IMG/VR virus record: IMGVR_UViG_3300034073_000569
Location: 62,001-126,000 of that record
Reading direction: 5' to 3' (one strand)
Length of the DNA stretch: 64,000 bases
Source of the DNA: a virus
The notes below the pieces were generated by a model, which ran no database searches, was not told where the DNA came from, and saw only the letters and a program-made list of their open reading frames with translations. The first letter of the stretch is position 1. The number at the start of each line of letters is the position of its first letter. Position numbers and translations under genes: made by a program. This document shows, piece after piece, positions 15,444 through 23,648 of the stretch.

Positions 15444-16557
15444 AAGAGATGAAATCCAGCAAGAAGCTCTTGATATAGCTACGTCAAACAAACGTTGTGG
15501 CTTAGCTATATCTATGGGTGTTGGTAAAACCTTAATAGGTTTGCAATATATAGATTTCTTTCAGCAAGCTAATATGCAAAAGCTGAGAGTATTAGTTGTA
15601 GCACCTAAACTATCTATCTTTGATAGTTGGACTACAGATGCAGCTAAGTTTGGTATATCACTAGACAATGCTGAATTTACTACCTATCTTTCTTTAAACA
15701 AAAAGAATCCAAGTCATTATGATATTCTTGTCTTAGACGAATGTCATAGTCTTCTTACATCTCATCATATCTTCTTATCACAGTTCTCTGGTAGAATACT
15801 AGGTCTTACTGGTACTCCACCTAGACATCATCAATCTGAAAAAGGTAAGATGGTGCATCAATTCTGTCCTATGCTTTACAAGTATATCACAGATGAAGCT
15901 GTTAGTGATGATATTCTAAATGACTATAGAATTATAGTACACAAAATGCCTGTATCTAATATTAATAGTTTACCTGTTAATGTAAAAGGTATGCAGTTTT
16001 ATACTTCAGAGCGGAAAAGTTATGATTACTGGACTAAAAGAATTGTATCTGCACAGTCTAAGAAACAAGAACAGATTGCTTCTGTAATGAGAATGCGTGT
16101 GCTAATGGACTTTAGAACTAAAGAAACATATGTAAAGAAGTTACTTGGTGATATAGAAGACAAGTGTATTATATTCTGTAATACACAGGATCAAGCTGAT
16201 AGAATCTCTAAGCAGTCTTATCATTCTAACAATCCAGAATCTGAAGATAACTTACAAGCTTTTAAAGAAGGTAAGATATCTGAGCTATCATGCGTACTTC
16301 AGCTTAATGAAGGTATTAACATACCAGAACTTAGAGCTGGTATAATTATGCATGCATATGGTAATGAACGCAAGTCTAGTCAAAGATTGGGTCGTCTGTT
16401 AAGACTTAATCCTACAGAAACTGCTTATGTACACATACTATGTTACAAAGATACTGTAGATGAAAGATGGGTAGCAGAAGCTCTTAAGGACTTAGATCCT
16501 AGAAAAATTAAGTATTTCGATGTAAACATATCATCCTATGAATCATCAACCCTTTAA
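15436..16557 (+). CDS. SF2 DEAD/DEAH-type helicase
   Basis: 373 aa. Motif I is SMGVGKT (about 26-32), motif Ia VLVVAPKLS, motif II LDECHS, motif III GLTGTPPR, and motif VI QRLGRLLR. Both RecA-like halves are present although the protein is short. Members unwind branched DNA or D-loops in phage recombination and replication; a UvsW-like role is possible. It overlaps both neighbours slightly. Confidence 0.85.
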   Translation: MSKRDEIQQEALDIATSNKRCGLAISMGVGKTLIGLQYIDFFQQANMQKLRVLVVAPKLSIFDSWTTDAAKFGISLDNAEFTTYLSLNKKNPSHYDILVLDECHSLLTSHHIFLSQFSGRILGLTGTPPRHHQSEKGKMVHQFCPMLYKYITDEAVSDDILNDYRIIVHKMPVSNINSLPVNVKGMQFYTSERKSYDYWTKRIVSAQSKKQEQIASVMRMRVLMDFRTKETYVKKLLGDIEDKCIIFCNTQDQADRISKQSYHSNNPESEDNLQAFKEGKISELSCVLQLNEGINIPELRAGIIMHAYGNERKSSQRLGRLLRLNPTETAYVHILCYKDTVDERWVAEALKDLDPRKIKYFDVNISSYESSTL

Positions 16558-16936
16558 CGGTAAGTTCATTAAAAGAAATGGCAGGCTAGAGTTTTCTAGT
16601 TTAGCCATTTCTAAACAACATGAACTATTTGTGTCAAACATACCTGATGGTACTATAGTAGAGTTCTTCTTTGAAGTACAACATGATGATGGTACTCTGC
16701 CTCAACTGGCTAAACTACATGCAATGATAAGAGAATTAGCATTACACGTAGGTGAACCATTTGATAACATGAAGCTGTTGGTAAAAGATAAAGCTGGACT
16801 ATGTCTTGCTAGAGAAGTTAGTGGTAAAGAATATTTCTTAGCCAAAAGCTTTGGTGAATGTTCTAGAGAAGAACTTTCACTTGCTATACAAGCAGCAATA
16901 GATATTGGTATCAGTGTTAACTGTCCAATTGGCTAA
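16538..16936 (+). CDS. Hypothetical protein downstream of the helicase
   Basis: 132 aa. It begins within the last 20 nt of the helicase gene. Contains VEFFFEVQHDDGTLPQLAKL and a helix EELSLAIQAAIDIGIS. No family recognised. Its 3' end overlaps a minus-strand gene. Confidence 0.6.
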   Translation: MNHQPFNGKFIKRNGRLEFSSLAISKQHELFVSNIPDGTIVEFFFEVQHDDGTLPQLAKLHAMIRELALHVGEPFDNMKLLVKDKAGLCLAREVSGKEYFLAKSFGECSREELSLAIQAAIDIGISVNCPIG

Positions 16937-17195
16937 TATCAGCTTCATAAGTAAAGCCTTGTTCTTCAGCTTTACTCTCAATCTCATTCATTAGAAGCAT
17001 CATAGTAGATAGATGTTCCATCCAGTCTAATGTAAGCTCTTCCTTTGCTACAGCTAGTCTTTGAAATTCAGCAAGTTCTTCATCTGTACGTTCATTAACC
17101 ATATCAACTACAATAGCTTGTATTTTCTGTATAAAAGCTGAGCCAATAGTTACTTGGATGGCAGCATCCTTCTTGATCATTTTAATATTTGACAT
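16917..17195 (-). CDS. Lone minus-strand gene inside the plus-strand operon
   Basis: 92 aa from the ATG at 17195. The protein is helical and acidic (IQKIQAIVVDMVNERTDEEL; a later helix WMEHLSTMMLLMNEIE) with neighbour-like codon use. There is no plus-strand gene between 16937 and 17234, and a minus-strand -7-like element lies 22 nt upstream of the ATG, so it looks real. Its end overlaps the previous plus-strand gene by 20 nt. Function unknown. Confidence 0.6.
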   Translation of the reverse strand: MSNIKMIKKDAAIQVTIGSAFIQKIQAIVVDMVNERTDEELAEFQRLAVAKEELTLDWMEHLSTMMLLMNEIESKAEEQGFTYEADISQLDS

Positions 17196-17217
17196 ACTAT
17201 CAGGTATTTGTTTTACA

Positions 17218-17225
17218 CAAAAGTA
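17218..17225 (-). promoter_or_regulatory. -7-like element for the lone minus-strand gene
   Basis: On the minus strand the sequence reads TACTTTTG (TAnnTTTG). The ATG at 17195 follows after 22 nt, as at other promoters here. The nearest upstream TTG is only about 15 nt away, shorter than consensus. It sits just before the start of the plus-strand UDG gene. Confidence 0.45.
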
Positions 17226-17234
17226 TAAAAGTTT

Positions 17235-17951
17235 ATGACACAAACAGTAAATTTAGAAGAAATTAAATGTAAGCTTATAGAAAAGCTTACTCCTTCAGGA
17301 TGGTCCATGAAACTACGTGGTTTCATCCAATCTAGTGACTTTGACAAGATACTAGAAACACTCTATGTAGAAAGAGAAGCTGGTAAAAGATTTACTCCTC
17401 TCCTTAAACATGTTTTTAGAGCATTTGAAGAATGTCCAGAAAAAGACCTTAAGGTTGTAATCATTGGACAGGACCCTTATCCTCATATGAATGTAGCAGA
17501 TGGTATAGCTTTTAGCTGTGGTATCACACAAAAGCCACAACCTAGCTTAAAATTCATCTTTCAAGAAATAGAACGTACTGTATATCAGGAGTTTCCAACT
17601 CACCAAGATCCAGACTTAACTCGTTGGGCCAACCAAGGCGTGCTGTTAATTAATACAGCTCTAACTTGTGAAATGGATAAAGTGGGGAGTCACTACGATA
17701 TATGGCATGACTTTATTATGTATTTACTAGATATGTTAAACCTTACTAACTCAGGTATAATATTCATCTTATTGGGAGCCAAAGCTCAAGAACTAGAGTC
17801 TGTCCTTGGACAAAATCACTACATTCTTAAAGCATCTCATCCTGCTTCTGCTGTATATAACGGTGGTAAATGGGATTGTAATGATGTCTTTAACAAAGCT
17901 AATGAAATTATCCAGGGAAACAACGGACCAGAATTTAAAATCAATTGGTAA
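17235..17951 (+). CDS. ung: Uracil-DNA glycosylase, family 1
   Basis: 238 aa, normal length. Motif A GQDPYPHMNVADG (about 77-89) contains the catalytic Asp; the uracil-binding Phe lies in IAFSCG; the C-terminal motif HPASAV (about 202-207) is the minor-groove loop, with Ala-Ser after His-Pro as in many family members. WANQGVLLINTALTC is also typical. It removes uracil from DNA. crAss-like phages often encode it. It could protect phage DNA or help degrade uracil-containing DNA. Confidence 0.93.
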   Translation: MTQTVNLEEIKCKLIEKLTPSGWSMKLRGFIQSSDFDKILETLYVEREAGKRFTPLLKHVFRAFEECPEKDLKVVIIGQDPYPHMNVADGIAFSCGITQKPQPSLKFIFQEIERTVYQEFPTHQDPDLTRWANQGVLLINTALTCEMDKVGSHYDIWHDFIMYLLDMLNLTNSGIIFILLGAKAQELESVLGQNHYILKASHPASAVYNGGKWDCNDVFNKANEIIQGNNGPEFKINW

Positions 17952-17969
17952 ACTTTAAAAATTAACAAA

Positions 17970-18371
17970 ATGGCAGTTAACAAAGTGGAGATCTATGTAT
18001 CTCAAATTTTAGAAGACCTAGACAACGGTCTTACATGGTTAAAGCGTGATGATGTAGGCTATGGATCTATTCAAGATAAATACAACGCTAAAGATCAACA
18101 GATTGCTATGATCAGAAAGCATCCTAAGTTAAAAGATGCTGAGACAAACATTATTGTATTTACCGTAATAGACGACACAAATGGAAGTGAAGATAGAGCT
18201 GTACAGCCAACAACAAGTAGAACTTTGGGAAGCTTATCTGAAAGTGGAACGGAGCTTGAGAACCTTCAAACCGAAACTATCGGACAAGATACAGACGTTC
18301 CAGTTGAGACAGAAGACCTTGGACGCACACCTGAACTTGCAGACGCAACTGACGCCTTCGCAAACCTCTAA
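17970..18371 (+). CDS. Hypothetical protein upstream of the MoxR ATPase
   Basis: 133 aa. The first 70 residues are folded-looking (EIYVSQILEDLDNGLTWLKR). The C-terminal 60 are acidic, Thr/Glu-rich and likely disordered. It ends 4 nt before the MoxR start, so it may belong to the MoxR-VWA unit. No family recognised. Confidence 0.6.
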   Translation: MAVNKVEIYVSQILEDLDNGLTWLKRDDVGYGSIQDKYNAKDQQIAMIRKHPKLKDAETNIIVFTVIDDTNGSEDRAVQPTTSRTLGSLSESGTELENLQTETIGQDTDVPVETEDLGRTPELADATDAFANL

Positions 18372-18375
18372 TATT

Positions 18376-19692
18376 ATGGCTTTTGCTATTATACAAACTG
18401 ATAGTTTGAATAGTACAATTACTTATTCTCAAACTTATTCAGCAACAACAACTCAAGTAGATGGTAACACTGTATGGGTGGATACCACAATTGACAAAAC
18501 AGTAGAACAAAAATTTAAAATTAACCGTAACATGTCTAAAGTAAAATCTATTACTAAAAGAACCACGCAAGAAGTGCGTCAGATTGAAACCTCTCTAATT
18601 AATAAAGAGGAAGTATTTAAAATGCTAGCTTTGGCTGAAGCAACAGGACTACCATGTCTTTTAATTGGCCAACCAGGTGTAGCAAAAACTAAAACAGTAG
18701 TTGATTATGCTAAAGCATGGTTAAACAGAGATGGTAAGATGACAGCAAAAGACTTTGCTGAGAAGATCTACATCTTAGAAACTGATGAGGGTACTAAAGC
18801 ATCAGAAATTAAAGGTATGCCTGACTTAGGTAAGTTATTTACAGACAATGAGTATACACTTAGCACTCCTATTGCAGAAGCTGAGATTGTTATCATTAAC
18901 GAGGTAGATAAAGCTAGCTCAGCTATCCGTAACGCCATGTTAGGTGTAATGAACGAGAAGTTCTTATTTAACGGTAAGCACAAGATCCCATGTAAATGGA
19001 AGTTATTTGTGGCTACATGTAATGAAATCCCTAAAGAAGAGAAAGGCTCTCCGTTCTGGGATCGTTTCATGTTGAAGCATACAGTTAACCGTGTATCTGC
19101 AGGTGAGATGGTTAAATACTACAACAAAGGTGGTCGTGACTACCGTGAGAAGTTTAGTATTGGCATCCCTAACAAAACAGAGATCAATGAAGTAGAAATT
19201 CCAGTAGGTAAGTTAGAAAAGTATATGGAAGTAGGCTATAACCATAGCTCTGACCGTACTTTGACTTTCGTTCCTACATTATCTAAGGCAGTATCCTATA
19301 TCTGGGATATCTCAGTAGACAAAGCTCTTGTAAAGACAGCTCAGATCATGATTGATCAAACTGCAGGTTCTGAATTACAGAACAAACTAATGTCACCAGA
19401 AGTTAAGGCAGTAATGAGTAAGGTAGAGATGTTACATAGCTACCAAACCAACGAGCAACTAGAGCTAGCTATTGCAGAGATTGAAGGTTTAATTAATACT
19501 TATGCAAGCAGAGGTATTATGGATTCAGGTCAAGTAGGTGAGATTGAGATTTCTATGCAATACATCTTACAGAATCATCCAGCACGTGTTGATGAAGTAG
19601 ATACTAATGAATTAGAAGCTATGATGTCAGAAGTAGAATCTGAATCATCTATGCCTATGGAAGCTGTAATGCAAGTTTCAAACCCTTTTTAG
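18376..19692 (+). CDS. MoxR-family AAA+ ATPase
   Basis: 438 aa from the ATG at 18376; a longer frame back to 18181 lies on the previous gene. Walker A is GQPGVAKT (about 97-104), Walker B IVIINEVDKAS, sensor 1 LFVATCNE, and an Arg-containing WDRFMLKHTV follows. MoxR ATPases act as chaperones with a VWA partner to insert metals or assemble complexes. The VWA gene is next downstream. The stop is at 19690-19692 directly after a CCCTTTT heptamer, and the -1 frame stays open for 39 more codons, so a frameshifted longer form is possible. Confidence 0.85.
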   Translation: MAFAIIQTDSLNSTITYSQTYSATTTQVDGNTVWVDTTIDKTVEQKFKINRNMSKVKSITKRTTQEVRQIETSLINKEEVFKMLALAEATGLPCLLIGQPGVAKTKTVVDYAKAWLNRDGKMTAKDFAEKIYILETDEGTKASEIKGMPDLGKLFTDNEYTLSTPIAEAEIVIINEVDKASSAIRNAMLGVMNEKFLFNGKHKIPCKWKLFVATCNEIPKEEKGSPFWDRFMLKHTVNRVSAGEMVKYYNKGGRDYREKFSIGIPNKTEINEVEIPVGKLEKYMEVGYNHSSDRTLTFVPTLSKAVSYIWDISVDKALVKTAQIMIDQTAGSELQNKLMSPEVKAVMSKVEMLHSYQTNEQLELAIAEIEGLINTYASRGIMDSGQVGEIEISMQYILQNHPARVDEVDTNELEAMMSEVESESSMPMEAVMQVSNPF

Positions 19693-19808
19693 CACAGGGT
19701 TATAGACATGTAACAGAAAATTATTACTGGAAATCTGGTATAATATATTTTCTAGATGGAACCGGTCAGATGAAAGAATTACTTTCATCTGCTGGTGAAC
19801 CATCTTAG
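19683..19808 (+). other. Possible programmed -1 frameshift site and extension of the MoxR gene
   Basis: The zero frame reads AAC CCT TTT TAG. CCCTTTT (19683-19689) is an XXXYYYZ slippery heptamer in the right phase: slipping gives CCC TTT TTA GCA and an open -1 frame until the TAG at 19806-19808. That adds about 39 protein-like residues, including VTENYYWKSGIIYFLDGTGQ. A hairpin GATGAAAG/CTTTCATC lies near 19770-19790. The extension has no usable start of its own. Chance readthrough of an intergenic gap is the alternative. Confidence 0.35.
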
Positions 19809-19832
19809 TTTATAATCCATAAATCATGACAC

Positions 19833-21329
19833 ATGGCTAGTCCAAAACAATATAAGAATGTATATACCATTCTTGAGAAAGTAAAAAAAGGTGAGATTCA
19901 GTCTTACTATAATGATGATGACGATGGACTATTTGGTAAGATTAACTTCTATAAGAAGGCTGACCTTATCAAACCATACTTACATTACATAGACGAGCGT
20001 AGAGTAGATACTATTGTAGATACATATGTTAGTAATCCTGAACATATAACAGATGCATATCGTAAACTAGTAGGTAGTTCTAAGATAGATAATGATCAAA
20101 AGCCAGACTTTGAAAGTTTTGTAACTAAGGTTAAAGAAAACTACAAGAAGTTTCCTAAGCATATGTCTAAAGATATTCATAAGCTTTTCTATCATAAGAT
20201 GGAGAAACTAGAATTTGAAGACCGTGATGACTCAAACTACACTAAGTTTAAGTTACTTGAGAAAGCTAATAATCCTGTAGCTAAGATTATGGCAGAAGGT
20301 AGTAATCTTAAGTCTACCATCTTTGCTAGAAATATCATGGCTTACTTTGCTTTAAGATCTACTATGATGGAATACATTGATCCTCAAGCTAATGAAGATT
20401 TCATGAATGCTATGAATGGAGGAGGTGATTCTGATGCAGCAGATAAAGCTATGGATAAGATGTTTAATGATAGAGCATCTAAAAACATGTTTGACCAAGC
20501 TATTAAAGATGCCACTGATACATGTAAAGACATGGATCAAGCCATTGATAAAGACACTCAAGAAAAAATGTTTGAGAACGTCAATAAAGATGGTGGTAAG
20601 CAAGCTGGTAACCTTAGTCCTGATTATATCAGAAAGGTTGTACAAGAACTATCTAAACTTAATCTTTCTATGGGAAGCCTTAAAGATAAGATTAAGAAGC
20701 TTATGGATAAGTCTGTATCTTACTTTAGTGCTAAGAAAGAAACTATCTATGAAGACTTGTTTAACTCTGATAATCTTGCAGGCTTAAGTGACTACATAGA
20801 ACTACATCCTAAGTTACGTAAGATCTTTGTAGAAGACGTTCTTGTAAAAGATGAGAAGTCTATTGGTAAAATAGATATCTATATAGATATTTCAGGATCA
20901 ATGTCTGACGACTGTGGCGTAAAAGACGCCAACGGTGGTAGAATTAATAAGCTAGATTTCTGTAAAGCATTTACAGTAAAGCTTGGTGAGATGGGATTAC
21001 TTAACGATGTTTACTTGTTCAACAATCATGTAAGTAAATTTAAGAATGATCCTATTTCTTTAGCTATGCTAGATACATCAGGAGGTACTACAACAGATAA
21101 TGCTGTACGTAGTATAGATAGAGTTGGTGCTAATGCCTTAGTTATTACAGATGCTGAAGATCGTTGCAGTATTTACTCAGATAAAGCTTTCTTTATAGGA
21201 GTAAAAGGAGCAAACTTTAGACATTTTAATAATGAAGTGATTAGACAATACTCAGAGAATGGTCAAGTAGTAGTATTTGACGGTTCAAGAATATACAATG
21301 TAAGTGAAAAAGGTGATATGATAGTCTAA
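19833..21329 (+). CDS. VWA-domain protein, partner of the MoxR ATPase
   Basis: 498 aa. The C-terminal 150 residues form a von Willebrand A domain with an intact MIDAS: DISGSMSD (about 350-357), the threonine in GGTTTDN (about 416-422) and TDAEDR. The N-terminal 340 residues are helical and charged, including DDDDG-like and DKAMDKMFN segments. Together with the MoxR ATPase this recalls the RavA-ViaA and MoxR-CoxE type chaperone pairs. Target unknown. Its stop overlaps the convergent barrel gene by 4 nt. Confidence 0.8.
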   Translation: MASPKQYKNVYTILEKVKKGEIQSYYNDDDDGLFGKINFYKKADLIKPYLHYIDERRVDTIVDTYVSNPEHITDAYRKLVGSSKIDNDQKPDFESFVTKVKENYKKFPKHMSKDIHKLFYHKMEKLEFEDRDDSNYTKFKLLEKANNPVAKIMAEGSNLKSTIFARNIMAYFALRSTMMEYIDPQANEDFMNAMNGGGDSDAADKAMDKMFNDRASKNMFDQAIKDATDTCKDMDQAIDKDTQEKMFENVNKDGGKQAGNLSPDYIRKVVQELSKLNLSMGSLKDKIKKLMDKSVSYFSAKKETIYEDLFNSDNLAGLSDYIELHPKLRKIFVEDVLVKDEKSIGKIDIYIDISGSMSDDCGVKDANGGRINKLDFCKAFTVKLGEMGLLNDVYLFNNHVSKFKNDPISLAMLDTSGGTTTDNAVRSIDRVGANALVITDAEDRCSIYSDKAFFIGVKGANFRHFNNEVIRQYSENGQVVVFDGSRIYNVSEKGDMIV

Positions 21330-22678
21330 AGATTTATCTTAGAACCTACAACACCAAAGAATAACATAGGGACATCAGGATTAGAACTAATACTAGTCTT
21401 GATCCCTATGTTTAATTTAAATCTTTTTGTAAAAGAATAGTCTACACCCATACCGGTAAGGATACCTATATCTGTAGACTCAGTGAAAGTACCATCTTTA
21501 GTTAGATAAACTAAAGGACTACCAGAAAAATATATATCTGGTGATAAAGTAATTCTACGACTAAGTGTAAAAGGCTTAGTGTAGAAAAGTAATAAAGAAC
21601 TAGTAACACTCATTTGTTTTTGAGGATCACTAGAAGGAGTAGGTACATAATCTGCCCCAGCAAAAGAAACTGTCAGGTTAGCTCCTGATACACCCCACTT
21701 ACCCATAGGATAAATATATGCGTAAGTACCAAAACCAAACACTGTACCAAAAGCATAAGCTGCAGTAGCACCAAAGTTAGATATACCCTGAAGTTTACCT
21801 TCATTAAAGTGCATTAACGTATATCTACTACTAAGAGCAAACTGTTGAAAGTTGCTCCACAACATGCCGGTTACTCCCCAGGAAGATTGCCCAGTCATAG
21901 AAGACTGAGATATTCCACCGGTCATAATAATACTGAAACTATTATCTAGACTTTGCCCACCAGTAAAGTCAGAATTAAATAATATAGGATTTACTCTAGC
22001 AGGACCTTTAGCTCCTCCTTTAGATTTAGATTTAGCACTTGATTTAGATTCTGATTTAGATTCAGACTTTGACTCTGAACTAGACTCAGAAGAAGATTCA
22101 GAACTAGATGATTCTGAACTTGAAGAACTTTCCCCACTGCTAGAGCTGCTGCTACTAGATTCTGAGCTCGATCCTTGAGAATTGCTTGAACTACTAGCAG
22201 AGCTGCTAGCTGAGGAAGAAGCTGAACTTGCAGCAGAAGAACTTGCAGATGAAGCTGCACTACTAGAAGCTGAAGAAGCCGCTGAACTAGCGGCTGATGA
22301 TGCTGCACTAGCTGCAGCAGATGAAGCGGCAGTAGACGCAGCTGCAGAGGCAGCAGCACTTACAGCAGCAGAAACAGCACCGGCTGTAATTTGAGTGCTA
22401 GTAGCTGAAGCTTGAGCAACAGAACATGGAGATAGCTTTCTATAGTCTTCATATACTTGATTGAGCCAATTATTAAAAGCACCACTCCTAACATCAGCTG
22501 CAGTAAACACACGAGACTTGTTATAAAAAACAATAACAGTGCTACCGTTGATAGGAATAACAAACGTAGAAACCACTTTCGTACATGGATCAATAAACGT
22601 TTGTACAAGAGTTTGTGAATACCCATAAAATGGTAGTATTACTACTATTAATAAGGATAATATAAACTGTTTCATCAC
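21326..22678 (-). CDS. Secreted outer-membrane beta-barrel-like protein with Ala/Ser linker
   Basis: 450 aa. Signal peptide FILSLLIVVILPFYGYSQ with cleavage after about residue 21. Residues 22-95 form a small domain with two Cys. Residues 100-225 are a low-complexity linker running from Ala/Ser through poly-Ser to Ser-Glu-Lys. Residues 228-450 show alternating aromatic/polar strands (SSRYTLMHF, ATAAYAFGTVFGFGTYAYIY, KRFKLNIGIKT) as in outer-membrane barrels of Bacteroidota. It would sit in the host outer membrane or on virions. Overlaps the CsgG-like gene by 4 nt, so they are probably coupled. Confidence 0.65.
   Translation of the reverse strand: MMKQFILSLLIVVILPFYGYSQTLVQTFIDPCTKVVSTFVIPINGSTVIVFYNKSRVFTAADVRSGAFNNWLNQVYEDYRKLSPCSVAQASATSTQITAGAVSAAVSAAASAAASTAASSAAASAASSAASSAASSASSSAASSASSSAASSASSSASSSASSSSNSQGSSSESSSSSSSSGESSSSSESSSSESSSESSSESKSESKSESKSSAKSKSKGGAKGPARVNPILFNSDFTGGQSLDNSFSIIMTGGISQSSMTGQSSWGVTGMLWSNFQQFALSSRYTLMHFNEGKLQGISNFGATAAYAFGTVFGFGTYAYIYPMGKWGVSGANLTVSFAGADYVPTPSSDPQKQMSVTSSLLLFYTKPFTLSRRITLSPDIYFSGSPLVYLTKDGTFTESTDIGILTGMGVDYSFTKRFKLNIGIKTSISSNPDVPMLFFGVVGSKINL
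22006..22381 (-). repeat. Low-complexity Ala/Ser/Glu/Lys coding repeat
   Basis: Encodes residues 100-225 of the barrel-like protein. On the minus strand it is built from GCT, GCA, TCT, AGC and AGT codons, later GAA and AAA, with mixed synonymous codons. Amino-acid composition is therefore selected rather than produced by a pure DNA triplet expansion. It probably spaces the N-terminal domain from the barrel. Confidence 0.8.
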
Positions 22679-23406
22679 TTGTCAAAGATTCCTTTTTTAA
22701 CCATACGGTCAAGGATTCTTGCACAAGCAATATCTAAAGCTTTTTTAGTAGCAATAGAAATAGAAGATTGATTAAACTTAACAGGATCTAAACTAGCATC
22801 TGATAACCCAGATGTTTCTTTAGTAGTTTTAGCTTCACCTAAACCAGAACCAGAAATAACGGTTCCTGTTTCAGCATTTGTGAATCTCACTTGAAGACCA
22901 ATACGAGTTACTAATAGTTGTTTAGTATCACCCTTAATATAAACAGATTCATCTTCTGAAATAGAGTAATCATAACATTCTATGGTAACAAAGTATTCAG
23001 CTAGGTTAATTTTACCCCTTCCATCTAATTTATTTTCTGATATACCTGCTTGAGAAGCTTGAAACTGTTTTACCATACGGTTTTTAATTTCAGTTTTATC
23101 TTCTGTAAACTTAAATCTGTTTAGATTTTCTAGGTATTCCATAGATATGTTAGCTACGCCTAGTCCTACACGCTTTTCTTTTAGCTCAGGAAACATCTCA
23201 TACATTTCTTCAGATATTCCAGCTTTTAGAATCTGAATAGGGATTTGTTTACCTTCATAGTCAAGAAACTGACTAATGTCAATAGACTTCTCAAAACTAG
23301 CTTTATAGTTTTCAGTAGTAGTTTTAGCTATCTGACAAAAACCAGCATGCCCCAATAAGAGCATGCTGGATAAAAACACAAACCAAACAAAATATTTCTT
23401 TTTCAT
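22675..23406 (-). CDS. CsgG-like secreted protein
   Basis: 243 aa. Signal peptide VWFVFLSSMLLLGHAGFC. The order of elements fits the CsgG/HfaB family: a strand GLGVANISM, a helix and FKFTEDKTEIKNRM (the F-x-V-x-E region), YFVTIECYDYSISED, VTRIGLQVRFTNAETGTVIS (the characteristic DxxTGxV strand, here NAETGTV), and a final helix ALDIACARILDRM. CsgG forms the outer-membrane channel of curli export. A canonical lipobox is absent, unlike true CsgG. Function in a phage is unclear. Confidence 0.55.
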   Translation of the reverse strand: MKKKYFVWFVFLSSMLLLGHAGFCQIAKTTTENYKASFEKSIDISQFLDYEGKQIPIQILKAGISEEMYEMFPELKEKRVGLGVANISMEYLENLNRFKFTEDKTEIKNRMVKQFQASQAGISENKLDGRGKINLAEYFVTIECYDYSISEDESVYIKGDTKQLLVTRIGLQVRFTNAETGTVISGSGLGEAKTTKETSGLSDASLDPVKFNQSSISIATKKALDIACARILDRMVKKGIFDK

Positions 23407-23624
23407 ACTTTTAGTTTATTGGAATATTTGGAAAGCACCCAGTACAATAGCCAAAATACCCCGGACAAGCAATAGAATATGATATCGGTAGCCCAAAAGC
23501 TCCCAGTAATGTTTAAGAGCGTCTTGAATAAAAGATCGTAGCCCAATGGAAGGAAGAACATTGCTAGCATTAAACTGATATCTTTTAGAGAGTTCACTCT
23601 CTTTAGTCTGTTTCTTTTGTTCAT
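23403..23624 (-). CDS. Two-span membrane protein
   Basis: 73 aa. Basic N-terminus RNRLKRVNSLKD, then DISLMLAMFFLPLGYDLLFK and a second span IFYCLSGVFWLLYWVL, basic tail. The stop overlaps the CsgG-like ATG by 4 nt. A second frame at 23416-23634 starts 10 nt earlier but has a less protein-like sequence and no overlap with the next start. Role unknown; small membrane proteins of this type occur in Bacteroidota phages. Confidence 0.6.
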   Translation of the reverse strand: MNKRNRLKRVNSLKDISLMLAMFFLPLGYDLLFKTLLNITGSFWATDIIFYCLSGVFWLLYWVLSKYSNKLKV

Positions 23625-23648
23625 CAGAATCCATGGGAGTTAATTAAG

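Noticed and set aside
22182-22394. Plus-strand Leu/Ala/Glu-rich open frame
   Set aside because: Antisense of the Ala/Ser linker; composition follows from the low-complexity codons.
23416-23634. Alternative frame overlapping the two-span membrane gene
   Set aside because: The other frame has a better membrane topology and stop-start overlap with the CsgG-like gene.
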